Shown in pieces: positions 34,167 to 42,652 of a stretch of 64,000 nt of DNA. The DNA comes from Gemmatimonadota bacterium (GTDB lineage: Bacteria > Latescibacterota > UBA2968), in contig JAPPAB010000129.1 in assembly GCA_026705765.1 (NCBI GenBank), forward strand, positions 1 through 64,000, written 5' to 3'. Both the position numbers and the translations under genes were made by a program. The notes below the pieces were generated by a model. It searched no databases. It worked only from the letters and a program-made list of their open reading frames with translations, and was not told the DNA's origin. The number at the start of each line of letters is the position of its first letter. Position 1 is the first letter of the stretch.

Positions 34167-34184
34167 AGGGCCTCCTGTAAAAGC

Positions 34185-34280
34185 GCGAATCTACGAATCT
34201 ACGAATCAGCGAATCTACGAATCGGGATTAGCACTGGCTTTGGGTGGTTGGGCGGGGTTCGTCTATTCGTCTATTCGTTC
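34185..34280. repeat. Octamer-flanked G-rich repeat element, copy 2
   Basis: Five CGAATCNN units, a spacer, TTTGGGTGGTTGGGCGGGG and two CGTCTATT units. The last units encode the C-terminal ERIDE and stop codon of the GH2 gene on the opposite strand. Confidence 0.85.
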
Positions 34281-36047
34281 AATCGCCGCTGGGGCGCCGA
34301 AGTATTTTTTCAGGCGTTTTGCGTCGAATTTTTCCCGGCGGTCATAGGTGTAGATGCCGTTTTGTTCTTGTTCGATGTCGGTGAGTTGTGTGTAGCAATA
34401 CCCCGCGATGTTGGGGTGGTTGAGGAGGATAGCTGTGAGTTTTTCGATGCGGTGATACACTTCTTCGATGTCGGTGGGGCGCTTGCCGTAGCCCCAGCTG
34501 CTTTTGCGGTCTGCGTCCTGTTCTGTTTCGACGGCATTGGGATCCCACCATGTGCCGCCATATTCATCGACGACATAGGGTTGGCCCTGATAGGGCGCGC
34601 TTAGTTCGGGAAAGCGGATGGGTGTGTTTTTCCAGTCGTCGGGGGATACGGGTGCGTAAGTTGTTTTGAATTTGGCGGGGTCCTGTTCGTAGTCGTGTAC
34701 GGTGTAGATGTCCGTGCAGACGTGTACGTAGCCGCTGGTGTCGTGGCAGGGGCGAGAAGGGTCGAGTGCTCTGGTGAGGTCGTAGGTTTCCTGTATGGCT
34801 CGGCGGTGCGCTTCAAAGTGTTTGGTCGCGCCGCCCCGGGTTTCGTTGTATGGGGTCCATGCGAGGATGGAGGGGTGGTTGAGGTCGCGCTGGACTATTT
34901 CTCGCCATTCGCGCTGCTGGTTGTGTATGGATTGGGGTGAGCCAAAGTTCATGCCCCAGTCGCAGTATTCGCCCCAGGTGAGATAGCCGAGTTTGTCGGC
35001 CCAGTAGTGAAAGCGTTCTTCGAATACTTTCTGGTGTAGGCGCGCGCCATTGAAGCCGACGGCGAGCGATTTTTCGATGTCGGCTTTGAGCATGTCGTCG
35101 GATGGAGCGGTCCATATTCCGTCGGGATAGAATCCCTGGTCCAGTACAAGGCGCAGGAAGATGGGGGTGTTGTTGAGGTAGAATTTGTGGCCTTCGATGT
35201 GAAATTTTCGCAGGCCGGCATAGCTGTTGACTGTGTCGATGGTGGTGTCACCGTCGCAGAGTTCAAAGCGGAGGTCGTAGAGATGGGGGTTGTCTGGCGA
35301 CCAGAGTTGTGGGTTTTTGATGCGCAAGGACATGGCAGCGCCGCTCGTGGCGGGCATGGTGGAGACCGCGACTTCTTCTTTGCCGTTGAGGAGGACGGCG
35401 CGAAAGGTGTGTCCGCGATGCGCGTTTTTGAATGTGGGGGTGAGTACAAAGCGGCTGCTGTCGAGGTCGGGTACGATGCGCACCGTTTCGATGCGCGATT
35501 CGGGTACGGCTTCGAGCCAGACGGTTTGCCATATTCCCGTGACGCGCGTGTAGTGGCAACCGCGGGAATAGAGGTCGGGGCACTGTTTGCCCGATGGCTG
35601 GTCGCCTGAGCGCGTGTCGTCATTGGCGCAGACGACGAGGTGGTTTGTGTCAGATGTGAGTGCGCCTGTGATGTCAAATGTGAAGGATGAACTGCCGCCG
35701 TAATGTTGTCCGATGAGCCGACCGTTGACCCAGGCTTTGCAGTGGTAATCGACCGCGCCGAAGTGCAGGAGTACGCGCTTGTCCGTCCATTCCTCGGGGA
35801 TGTCGAGGGTTCGGTGATACCAGACCGAGGGCATGAAGTCCGTGTGTTGTATGCCCGAGAGGCAGGATTCTGGACAGAAGGGGACGGTGATGGCGCGGTC
35901 TAACTCAGCAGGATTTTGGGGCCAGCCTTTGGCTTCGCCGGATTGTCCAGTGTCAATGGCGAAGTTATAGGTGCCGTTGAGGTTCAACCAGGTGTTGCGC
36001 TGAAATTGCGGACGGGGGTGTTCGGGGCGCGGTTGTGTTTCGGGCAT
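34263..36047 (-). CDS. Glycoside hydrolase family 2 (beta-galactosidase/glucuronidase-like)
   Basis: A 594-residue GH2 enzyme. The sugar-binding domain comes first (WLNLNGTYNFAID, WYHRTLDIPEEW, HFGAVDYHCKAWVNGRLIG), then an immunoglobulin-like domain, then the TIM barrel. The acid/base Glu is in LAWTPYNETRGG and the nucleophile Glu is in YVVDEYGGTWW. No signal peptide. It shares the strand and a 13-nt gap with the upstream sulfatase, consistent with stepwise desulfation and cleavage of a glycan. The final five residues come from the repeat element. Confidence 0.88.
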   Translation of the reverse strand: MPETQPRPEHPRPQFQRNTWLNLNGTYNFAIDTGQSGEAKGWPQNPAELDRAITVPFCPESCLSGIQHTDFMPSVWYHRTLDIPEEWTDKRVLLHFGAVDYHCKAWVNGRLIGQHYGGSSSFTFDITGALTSDTNHLVVCANDDTRSGDQPSGKQCPDLYSRGCHYTRVTGIWQTVWLEAVPESRIETVRIVPDLDSSRFVLTPTFKNAHRGHTFRAVLLNGKEEVAVSTMPATSGAAMSLRIKNPQLWSPDNPHLYDLRFELCDGDTTIDTVNSYAGLRKFHIEGHKFYLNNTPIFLRLVLDQGFYPDGIWTAPSDDMLKADIEKSLAVGFNGARLHQKVFEERFHYWADKLGYLTWGEYCDWGMNFGSPQSIHNQQREWREIVQRDLNHPSILAWTPYNETRGGATKHFEAHRRAIQETYDLTRALDPSRPCHDTSGYVHVCTDIYTVHDYEQDPAKFKTTYAPVSPDDWKNTPIRFPELSAPYQGQPYVVDEYGGTWWDPNAVETEQDADRKSSWGYGKRPTDIEEVYHRIEKLTAILLNHPNIAGYCYTQLTDIEQEQNGIYTYDRREKFDAKRLKKYFGAPAAIERIDE

Positions 36048-36060
36048 GAAGTACTCCTTA

Positions 36061-37506
36061 TTAAAACCCGGCTTCTCTTGGAGGTAGAGGATCTACGGTC
36101 CAGGCCATGCGGTCGGCGAGGCGGGTCATGAGGTCGAGTCTTACGGTGGTGTAGTCGGGGTTGTTCCACTGATTGTGCGTTTCATTGGGGTCGGTTTCGA
36201 GGTCGTAGAGTTCGCCACCGCCAGTGCCGTGTGCGGCGACGAGTTTGTAGCGGTCGGTGCGCACCATGGTGGCATGGGCGGGCGGATTTTTATGGCCCTG
36301 CATGGCGTTGTAATATTCGCAGTAGATGTCGTCGCGGTGCTGGTCGAGGGGCGCGTCGCCTTTCAGGAGCGGTTGGAGGGTGCGGCCCTGCATGGCGGGA
36401 TGGCGGTCGAGTCCGACCCATTCGAGGATGGTGGGTGCGAGGTCAACGAGTTCGACGAGTGCAGATGATCGCGAGCCGTCGTTGCGAAGGCCGGGTCCTG
36501 AGATGAGGAGGGGGACGCGCACAGCGGGTTCATAGAAGAAGGGACCTTTGAGGTAGATGCCGTGGTCGCCGAGCATTTCGCCGTGGTCAGAGGTGAAGAT
36601 GATATAGGTGTTGTCGCGCTGTCCGGTTTCTTCGAGGCAGTCGAGCAGGTGGCCGATCTGCCGGTCGATGACATCGACCATGGCCCAATACGCCGCGGTG
36701 ACCCAGCGGTGATCGGTGTCGGCCATTTGATCGTAGGCATACATGCCTTTGCCACCGTAGGAGCCGCTGTGATCGATGCGTTGCCAGATGGGTTTGTCGT
36801 CGAGTTCGCCTTCGGTGTAGTTGGGCAGGGGTATGTCGTCAATTATATCGCGGTAGCGTTCGAGGTCTTCGCGCGGGGGATCAAAGGCGTGATGCGGGTC
36901 AAAGGGGTTGAGGGAGAAGGTCCAGGGCATGTTTTCTTCAGCGCATCGGCGGATGAAGGTGATGGCGCGCTGGATGCAGTAGGTGGTCTGGCTGTGTTCT
37001 TCAGAGGGGAGTGTCTGTACGTATCGGGAACCGGGAAAGGGCTGGACGTCGCGCTTCAGGCTCTTGTCGCGCAACCACTGGTGATAGTCATTGGTGGGCC
37101 ATCTGGGGGCCGGGTCGTGCGACCAGAAGAACTGGTCATAGCCGTCGTCTATGCGGCGTTCTGTGCCGTGACACGCGCTGGGGTTGCAGACCGAGATGTG
37201 GAGTTTGCCGGATAGGCCGCATACGTATCCGGCGTCGTGGAGTAGTTTGGTGACGGGGATTTCGTCGCCGGGTATGGATTGGCCGTTTTGCCGGCAGCGC
37301 GTGGTGCGCGGATAGCGTCCGGTGAGGAAGCTGGATCGGCTGGGCGTGCAGACGGGGCTTTGTGAGAAGGCGTATTCAAAGAGGATGCTTTGTTCGGCGA
37401 GGCGGTCCAGGTTGGGGGTGTGTACATAGGGGTTGCCATAACAGCCGAGGGTGTCAAAGCGCTGCTGGTCAGTGCAGATCCAGAGGATGTTTGGTTTGTC
37501 GGGCAT
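36061..37506 (-). CDS. Sulfatase (CTPSR type)
   Basis: A 481-residue sulfatase: NILWICTDQQRFDTLGCYG, Cys53 in PVCTPSRSSFLTG (formylglycine site), GKLHIS and IIFTSDHGEMLGDHGIYLK. Start has GAGGT-type spacing upstream and family homology begins at residue 1. First gene of a probable sulfatase-GH2 operon; the GH43-like gene ending at 37538 lies just upstream on the same strand and may join it. Confidence 0.93.
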   Translation of the reverse strand: MPDKPNILWICTDQQRFDTLGCYGNPYVHTPNLDRLAEQSILFEYAFSQSPVCTPSRSSFLTGRYPRTTRCRQNGQSIPGDEIPVTKLLHDAGYVCGLSGKLHISVCNPSACHGTERRIDDGYDQFFWSHDPAPRWPTNDYHQWLRDKSLKRDVQPFPGSRYVQTLPSEEHSQTTYCIQRAITFIRRCAEENMPWTFSLNPFDPHHAFDPPREDLERYRDIIDDIPLPNYTEGELDDKPIWQRIDHSGSYGGKGMYAYDQMADTDHRWVTAAYWAMVDVIDRQIGHLLDCLEETGQRDNTYIIFTSDHGEMLGDHGIYLKGPFFYEPAVRVPLLISGPGLRNDGSRSSALVELVDLAPTILEWVGLDRHPAMQGRTLQPLLKGDAPLDQHRDDIYCEYYNAMQGHKNPPAHATMVRTDRYKLVAAHGTGGGELYDLETDPNETHNQWNNPDYTTVRLDLMTRLADRMAWTVDPLPPREAGF

Positions 37507-37537
37507 GAATACCTCGTGTTATAAAATTAACAAACAA

Positions 37538-38611
37538 TCACGCGCTGATGGCCAGTCCAATGCCTTTTTCTCCGCCACCGGCGTAATAGAGATAGAGTTT
37601 TTTATCGTGAAATATGGGAAAGGGGTCGCGCACATTTTGCTTTTCCCATTCTCCCTGGGGGGTCAGGATTGTGCCGTGTTTTTGAACAAGGCTTACCGCG
37701 TGGTCGTTGATTTGTAATGTGGCAGCGAAGATGCTTTCACAGGTTGCATCGGTGTTGGAAAAACAAGAATAGGTCGCCAGGATGTGTGTGTCGTCGATGC
37801 GCGTGCATCCAATATGGCGAATGCGCTGGTGTTCCCCATATATTTCTTCGGCGGTGAGGATGGCGCCGGTTTCGTCAAGGATCCAGTTTAATCCGTCGGG
37901 TGAATAGGCGTGTCCAATGCTTGTGGGATGGGAGCGACCTGCCCGTTGTTCTTTGGGAAGTTTTTTGGTTTCACCGTTGTAATCAGCTTCTTCGCGGCTC
38001 ATGGTCATGAAGAAGCCGTGGCATCCGTTTTCTGTGGGTACGACGCGCAGATACATGTTGGTGGCCGCACGCCAATGATCGGGTGTGGTGATGGGGAGGA
38101 GGAGGTTGTTGGGATGTACATCAAAGTGGATGCCGTCGGTTGAGGTGGCTGCGCCTGAGTTTTGAATGCGTTGATAATAGTGGGTGGGCATTCGGCGGTT
38201 TTGTTCTTCGAGGACTTCTGGCGGACAGCCGCCGTGGTAGTAGAGGATGAAGCGGTTGTTGTAATAAGTGATTTCGGGCGAGCTGAGGTGGCCCGTGACG
38301 GCGGGGCAATTGTCGATGTGGAGGACGGCTTCTTTTTGCATTGTCCAGGGGCCTTCGAGCGTTGGCGCGGTTGCAAAGCCGATTTCTCTGCCGCCGTGTG
38401 AGGCGAGATACATGTAGTAGCGATCAATGGGGCTGTCCAGTTTGTCGCTCATGTCGATGACGCTGGGAAACATGATGGATCGTTTTTTTTTGAAATCCCA
38501 GGTGATATCGTCGATGGTTAAGAGGGGGTTGGAATTGAAGCGCTGGAGTGTTTGGAGAAAATGAGGTTGTGTCATGGTATGGATGGGTGTATTATGGTGG
38601 TCGGTGATCAT
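37538..38611 (-). CDS. GH43/GH117-like five-bladed propeller protein
   Basis: A 357-residue protein with beta-propeller features of clan GH-F/J-like glycosidases: FPSVIDMSDKLDSPIDRYYMYLASHGG, TAPTLEGPWTM, SSPEITYYNNRFILYYHGG, DGIHFDVH and NVRDPFPIFHDKKLYLYYAGG. Acidic residues at the blade centres are plausible catalytic Asp/Glu. The frame is open further upstream, but that part is antisense to the divergent sulfatase. I chose ATG 38611, with ATG 38575 as an alternative; neither has a good ribosome site. Confidence 0.7.
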   Translation of the reverse strand: MITDHHNTPIHTMTQPHFLQTLQRFNSNPLLTIDDITWDFKKKRSIMFPSVIDMSDKLDSPIDRYYMYLASHGGREIGFATAPTLEGPWTMQKEAVLHIDNCPAVTGHLSSPEITYYNNRFILYYHGGCPPEVLEEQNRRMPTHYYQRIQNSGAATSTDGIHFDVHPNNLLLPITTPDHWRAATNMYLRVVPTENGCHGFFMTMSREEADYNGETKKLPKEQRAGRSHPTSIGHAYSPDGLNWILDETGAILTAEEIYGEHQRIRHIGCTRIDDTHILATYSCFSNTDATCESIFAATLQINDHAVSLVQKHGTILTPQGEWEKQNVRDPFPIFHDKKLYLYYAGGGEKGIGLAISA

Positions 38612-38653
38612 GATTTTTGTAGCTTTTGAATAGACATGATGAAGGGAGTTTGT

Positions 38654-40051
38654 ATGATGCGCAAGCCAAATATTATCTACCTTTTGGCCGATGATTGGGG
38701 ATATGGAGATGTGAGTTGTTTGAATCCCGATTCGAAGATTCCGACGCCGCATACGGATCAACTCGCGTCCGAGGGGATGATTTTTACGGATGCACATAGC
38801 AATTCTGCGGTGTGTACGCCCACGCGATATGGGGTGATGACGGGGCGCTATTGCTGGCGTTCGCGGTTGAAGCGCGGGGTTTTGAATGGGTATTCTGAGC
38901 CGTTGATCGAAGATGGGCGGATGACTGTGCCATCGTTGCTGCGCGATGAGGGTTATACGACGGCGTGTGTGGGCAAGTGGCATTTGGGTTTGGGCTGGCA
39001 GGTGAGAGATGGGGCTGAACGGGCGAATGGGGAGTCGGTGGATTTTTCTGCGCCGTTGTCAGATGGCCCCCATACGGTGGGTTTTGATTATTCGTTTATT
39101 ATTCCGGCGTCGCTGGATATGGCTCCGTATTGTTATATTGAGGATGGGGTGGTGGTGGAGCAGCCGGTTGAGGAGACTGCGGATTCGCCGAGGCCAGAAT
39201 TTTGGCGCGGGGGTGCGTGTGCGCCCGGGTTTATGCATGATACGTGTTTGCTGGAGTTGACGATTCGCGCCGAGGGGTTTATCAATCAGCACGCGAAGGA
39301 GAATGGGGATAAGCCGTTCTTTTTGTATTTTCCAGCACCTTCGCCGCATACGCCGCATTTTGCGCGGGGGCGATTTGCAGGGCGAAGTCAGGCAGGGGAA
39401 TACGGGGATTATGTGACGGAGCACGATTGGAGTGTTGGACGGATTTTGTCGGCGGTGAAGCGCAATGGGTTGGCGGATGATACGCTGATTATTGTGACGA
39501 GTGATAATGGCTGTCACGAAGAGCCGATAGGGTTGAAGGAGAAGTACGATCATCTGGGAAATTATATTTATCGGGGGCAGAAGTCCGATGCGTGGGATGG
39601 CGGGCATCGCATTCCGTTTATCGCTTCGTGGCCCGGGGTGATTGAACCGGGGTCGCGTTGTGATAAGACGGTGTGTTTGACGGATTTGCTGGCGACTGTT
39701 GCCGGGATTTGCGATGTGGAGTTGCCAGGGGATGCGGGTGAGGATAGTTATGATATTTTGCCGTATATGCGAGGCGATCAGGAGGATGCGATTCGGGAGG
39801 CGACGGTGCATCATTCGATTAGCGGGGAGTTTGCGATTCGCAAAGATCAGTGGAAGTTGGTGACCTGTCGCGGTTCGGGGGGCTGGAGTTTGAGAGAGGC
39901 AGATGTGCCAGAAGATGCGCCGCCGATGCAGCTTTACGATATGGCTTCTGATCCGGAGGAGCAGAATAATTTATTCTGTGAAGAGTCTGAGGTGGTAGAG
40001 GAATTGTTGGGGATTTTAGACCGGTATCGGGAAGGGGATAGGAGTACGTGA
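38654..40051 (+). CDS. Sulfatase (arylsulfatase A-like, CTPTR)
   Basis: A 465-residue sulfatase resembling arylsulfatase A: NIIYLLADDWGYGDVSCLN (two Asp metal ligands), Cys54 in AVCTPTRYGVMTGRY, GKWHLGLGW and IIVTSDNGCHEEP. The start at 38654 is set by AAGGGAG five bases upstream; two earlier ATGs at 38636 and 38639 precede that site. Transcribed divergently from the GH43-like gene with only about 40 bp between starts. It ends 12 nt before a tiny downstream frame. Confidence 0.93.
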   Translation: MMRKPNIIYLLADDWGYGDVSCLNPDSKIPTPHTDQLASEGMIFTDAHSNSAVCTPTRYGVMTGRYCWRSRLKRGVLNGYSEPLIEDGRMTVPSLLRDEGYTTACVGKWHLGLGWQVRDGAERANGESVDFSAPLSDGPHTVGFDYSFIIPASLDMAPYCYIEDGVVVEQPVEETADSPRPEFWRGGACAPGFMHDTCLLELTIRAEGFINQHAKENGDKPFFLYFPAPSPHTPHFARGRFAGRSQAGEYGDYVTEHDWSVGRILSAVKRNGLADDTLIIVTSDNGCHEEPIGLKEKYDHLGNYIYRGQKSDAWDGGHRIPFIASWPGVIEPGSRCDKTVCLTDLLATVAGICDVELPGDAGEDSYDILPYMRGDQEDAIREATVHHSISGEFAIRKDQWKLVTCRGSGGWSLREADVPEDAPPMQLYDMASDPEEQNNLFCEESEVVEELLGILDRYREGDRST

Positions 40052-40063
40052 TAAGGAGGCGTT

Positions 40064-40183
40064 ATGGAACAGAAAGATGTTTTGCGGTTGAAGGTGATCG
40101 AGATTTTGCGCCGTTATCACAAGGTGCAACAGTATTTTCACATTATGCGGGAGTGGAAAAAGCGCTGGATTTCTCCGAATTGA
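40064..40183 (+). CDS. Possible 39-residue basic small protein
   Basis: A strong AAGGAGG (40053-40059) precedes ATG 40064. The 39 codons give a basic, aromatic-rich peptide (LRLKVIEILRRYHKVQQYFH in the middle, ending KKRWISPN). It follows the sulfatase stop by 12 nt and is followed by a terminator, so it would be the last gene of that transcript. No family recognised. The RBS is the main support. Confidence 0.45.
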   Translation: MEQKDVLRLKVIEILRRYHKVQQYFHIMREWKKRWISPN

Positions 40184-40194
40184 ATGGTTTCTCA

Positions 40195-40227
40195 CGGCGT
40201 CCGATCAATGGGTCGGAGCCGTTTTTT
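40195..40227 (+). terminator. Rho-independent terminator
   Basis: CGGCGTCCGA pairs with TCGGAGCCG (one bulged G) and is followed by six T residues at 40222-40227. It closes the sulfatase/small-ORF unit, next to the stop of the convergent gene at 40226. Confidence 0.8.
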
Positions 40228-41089
40228 ATGTTATTGGAACACCAGCGCGGGTGGCGATGGCGCGGGTGTTTGCGGCTGCTTCGGGTATGAGGTCGGGTTT
40301 GAGGTGTTCGATGAGGCCGTAGTTGTTGGGGTGGTGGTTCTGGAAATGCCGGAAGCAGTGGGCGAGGTCGAGTTCGCCGTTGCCGGGTACGGTTTCGTCG
40401 AGGTGGATGACAAGCCCTTTGCCGATGGATATGTCTTTGATGTGCATGACCGGGGAATAAGCGCCCATTTGGGAAAAGATGTGGTCCAGGCGGTCGGTGC
40501 TGGCATAGACCTGGCTTAAGGTTTCAAAGTGGTTGACGTAGTCCATGACCAGGCGCAGGTTAGGCGATCCGACGCTTTCGATCATTTGACGGCAGGTTTC
40601 CGGGTTTTTGAGGATGGAGACGAGGTGGGTTTCCATGACGACTGTGACGCCGTTCTGTTCGAGGGTGGGGGCGATTTCTCGCAGGGTTTCGATGAGGCGA
40701 TCCCATGCTTCTGGCGTGTGATTTTGACGATGGGGCGTCCAGCTTCCGGTGGGATTGCGGCTGCCCGGGCGCAGGAGATAGGTTTGTGCAGATAGGCCCG
40801 CGGCGATTTCTGTGCCTTTTTTGATTTTGCCGATGATTGCGTTTCGGATTTCTGGATCGGGATCAAAGAGGCATTCGGGATATGTGATGGAGAATTGGGC
40901 GAGGTCGAGGTTGTGTTCGGCAAAGAGTGTGCGACACCGATCCGTGTCGGCGGTTGTGATTTCTTCGCAGAGTTCTGCGGGGAAGTGAAAGGCTCCGCCG
41001 GTGAATCCGAGGTTTTGGGTGGTCTGAAGATGTGGCGATTGCAGGGTGCGAAAGTCCCGGGGCAAGAGGCCAACAACACCTAAGCGCAT
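40226..41089 (-). CDS. Sugar phosphate isomerase/epimerase-like TIM-barrel protein
   Basis: A 287-residue xylose-isomerase-like barrel: MRLGVVGLLPRDF, GFTGGAFHFPAELCEEIT, VTVVMETHLVSILKNP (metal Glu/His), LRLVMDYVNHFET (metal Asp) and PVMHIKDISIGKG (His). It likely acts on a keto-sugar or sugar acid. It lies 11 nt downstream of an SDR dehydrogenase on the same strand, so the two probably act in one pathway. Substrate unknown. Confidence 0.83.
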   Translation of the reverse strand: MRLGVVGLLPRDFRTLQSPHLQTTQNLGFTGGAFHFPAELCEEITTADTDRCRTLFAEHNLDLAQFSITYPECLFDPDPEIRNAIIGKIKKGTEIAAGLSAQTYLLRPGSRNPTGSWTPHRQNHTPEAWDRLIETLREIAPTLEQNGVTVVMETHLVSILKNPETCRQMIESVGSPNLRLVMDYVNHFETLSQVYASTDRLDHIFSQMGAYSPVMHIKDISIGKGLVIHLDETVPGNGELDLAHCFRHFQNHHPNNYGLIEHLKPDLIPEAAANTRAIATRAGVPIT

Positions 41090-41100
41090 GGTCTGGTCTC

Positions 41101-41835
41101 CTATCGCGTGAATATGCTGCCGCGAAGATAATCGGCTTCGTCAGATACGAGGAAGGACAGTATTTTGCCCACGCCTTCGGGGTCGCCGAGTCCGGCTGCC
41201 ATTTTTGAGATGTCGCGTCCTGAGGCGTCGGCTTGTTTTTGTACGACGCGCATTTTGAGCGGTGTTTCGATCCCGCCCGGGCATACGCCGTGGACGCGGA
41301 TGTTGCGGTTGGACAGTTGGGCTGCCAATACGAGGGAGAGGCCGTGGGCGCCGCCTTTGCTGGAGCCATAGGCGACGGATGAGCTGCCGCCTTTGACGCC
41401 TGCGCCAGAGGCGATGAGTACGATGACGCCTTTGCTGGCTTTTTCCATTAGTGGCACGGTGTATTTTGAGACGAGAAAGCTTCCTTTCAGATTGATGTCT
41501 ATGACTCTGTCCCAGGTGAATTCATCAAATTCATCGACCGGGACGAGTGCGCCTTCGAGGATGCCGGCGGCGTTGATTAAGCCATCGATGTGTCCAAAGG
41601 CATTGCCGATGTTTTCAAAGAGTGCGCGTACCTGCGTTTCTTCTTTTATGTCTGCGTGATATCCCGCTGCATTGCCTCCCGCGTTTTCGATTTCTCGAAC
41701 GGTGCGTTCCACGCCCGCTCCATCCAGATCTACGACGGCTACGCGCGCGCCTTCCCGAGCACAGCATCGCGCTGCCGCCTGTCCTATGCCCGATGCACCG
41801 CCCGTTACGACGATGTTTTTGTTTTCAAGTCTCAT
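41101..41835 (-). CDS. Short-chain dehydrogenase/reductase
   Basis: A 244-residue SDR with the NAD(P) motif VTGGASGIGQAAARC (residues ~10-24), Asp at the end of strand 2 (VAVVDLDG, suggesting NAD preference), NAAGI, the catalytic Ser in LIASGAGVKGG, and YGSSKGG for Tyr/Lys. It oxidises or reduces an alcohol or ketone, probably a sugar derivative given the adjacent isomerase-like gene. Confidence 0.9.
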   Translation of the reverse strand: MRLENKNIVVTGGASGIGQAAARCCAREGARVAVVDLDGAGVERTVREIENAGGNAAGYHADIKEETQVRALFENIGNAFGHIDGLINAAGILEGALVPVDEFDEFTWDRVIDINLKGSFLVSKYTVPLMEKASKGVIVLIASGAGVKGGSSSVAYGSSKGGAHGLSLVLAAQLSNRNIRVHGVCPGGIETPLKMRVVQKQADASGRDISKMAAGLGDPEGVGKILSFLVSDEADYLRGSIFTR

Positions 41836-41856
41836 GAGTTCTCCTTGGTTTGTTCG

Positions 41857-41962
41857 CGTGTTGTAGGGGACGGTTCCCGTATAAAGGCACTACGGGACAG
41901 GCTCCTGTACTGTTCTGTTCGTCATCGCGGCAGGGTTTTGAGCCGCGATCCAGATGGTTTTG
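41857..41962. repeat. GTAGGGG palindrome plus GCGGC hairpin composite repeat
   Basis: GTTGTAGGGGACGGTTCCC (41870 region) is followed by a diverged middle and then TCATCGCGGC, loop, GCCGCGATCCAGATGG. Same orientation as the copy at 42501, so the acetyltransferase gene lies between two direct copies. Confidence 0.78.
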
Positions 41963-41968
41963 GTGTCA

Positions 41969-42469
41969 CTACTCATGGTCGCCAGTCTCCACGCGATAGA
42001 CTTCCAGGCCCCGTGCTTTGTAATTTTGCAGTGCATGTGGATGATCAAGGGTGCAGGTATGCACCCATACTCTTTTTGTTTGTCCCCACTTCCAGGCAGA
42101 TTTTATTGCATGGGATAAGAGATAACCCCCAAAGCCCTGTCCGATGAATTTGGTAGCCAGACCAAAATAGAGGATTTCGACGTTGCCATCATCTTGCTTA
42201 TGGAGTTCGTAGTACCCAGCAGGCGCGCCTTTGTACTGCGCAAGCCATGTTCTCAGGTTGTCGTTCTCTACGTGCGCTTTCCATTGTTCATCTGACCAGG
42301 AGAGTTTATTTGTCCAATCCCAGGGTCCGCCTATGAATTGATATAGGAATTTGTTAAATTGATATTGTTTGATTTCGCATTCGTGTACTTGCAGTCCGTT
42401 TGATTCTGTTTTTTCTTTTAGCGAAGATGACGATTTCATTTCGAGATAATATGTGGTGACTTTGTTCAT
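41969..42469 (-). CDS. GNAT-family N-acetyltransferase
   Basis: A 166-residue acetyltransferase: APAGYYELHKQDDGNVEILY, LATKFIGQGFGGYLLSHAIK (acetyl-CoA loop with G-Q-G-F-G-G) and ALQNYKARGLEVYRVE. The target amine is unknown. GGAG lies upstream of the start. The gene is bracketed by two copies of the same repeat element in direct orientation, and its stop lies 6 nt from one of them. Confidence 0.85.
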   Translation of the reverse strand: MNKVTTYYLEMKSSSSLKEKTESNGLQVHECEIKQYQFNKFLYQFIGGPWDWTNKLSWSDEQWKAHVENDNLRTWLAQYKGAPAGYYELHKQDDGNVEILYFGLATKFIGQGFGGYLLSHAIKSAWKWGQTKRVWVHTCTLDHPHALQNYKARGLEVYRVETGDHE

Positions 42470-42500
42470 GATTTCTCCGGCTTAATTCACAGGTGTTATT

Positions 42501-42570
42501 GCGTGTTGTAGGGGACGGTCCCCGTGCCGTCCCGTTCGTCATCGCGGCATGATTTTGAGCCGCGATCCAG
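42501..42570. repeat. GTAGGGG palindrome plus GCGGC hairpin composite repeat (compact copy)
   Basis: GTTGTAGGGGACGG, CCGTCCC, then TTCGTCATCGCGGC, loop and GCCGCGATCCAGG. This is the shortest intact composite and probably closest to the basic unit. Confidence 0.82.
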
Positions 42571-42652
42571 GACGCAAAAATACACGCGATATTAAGGATA
42601 AACAACCTCTTTCGGATGCCGCTGTTTTAGCGATGTCATTCAGGAGGCTGCA

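Noticed and set aside
38612-38983. Upstream extension of the GH43-like protein
   Set aside because: It is antisense to the first 110 codons of the divergent sulfatase and lacks propeller motifs.
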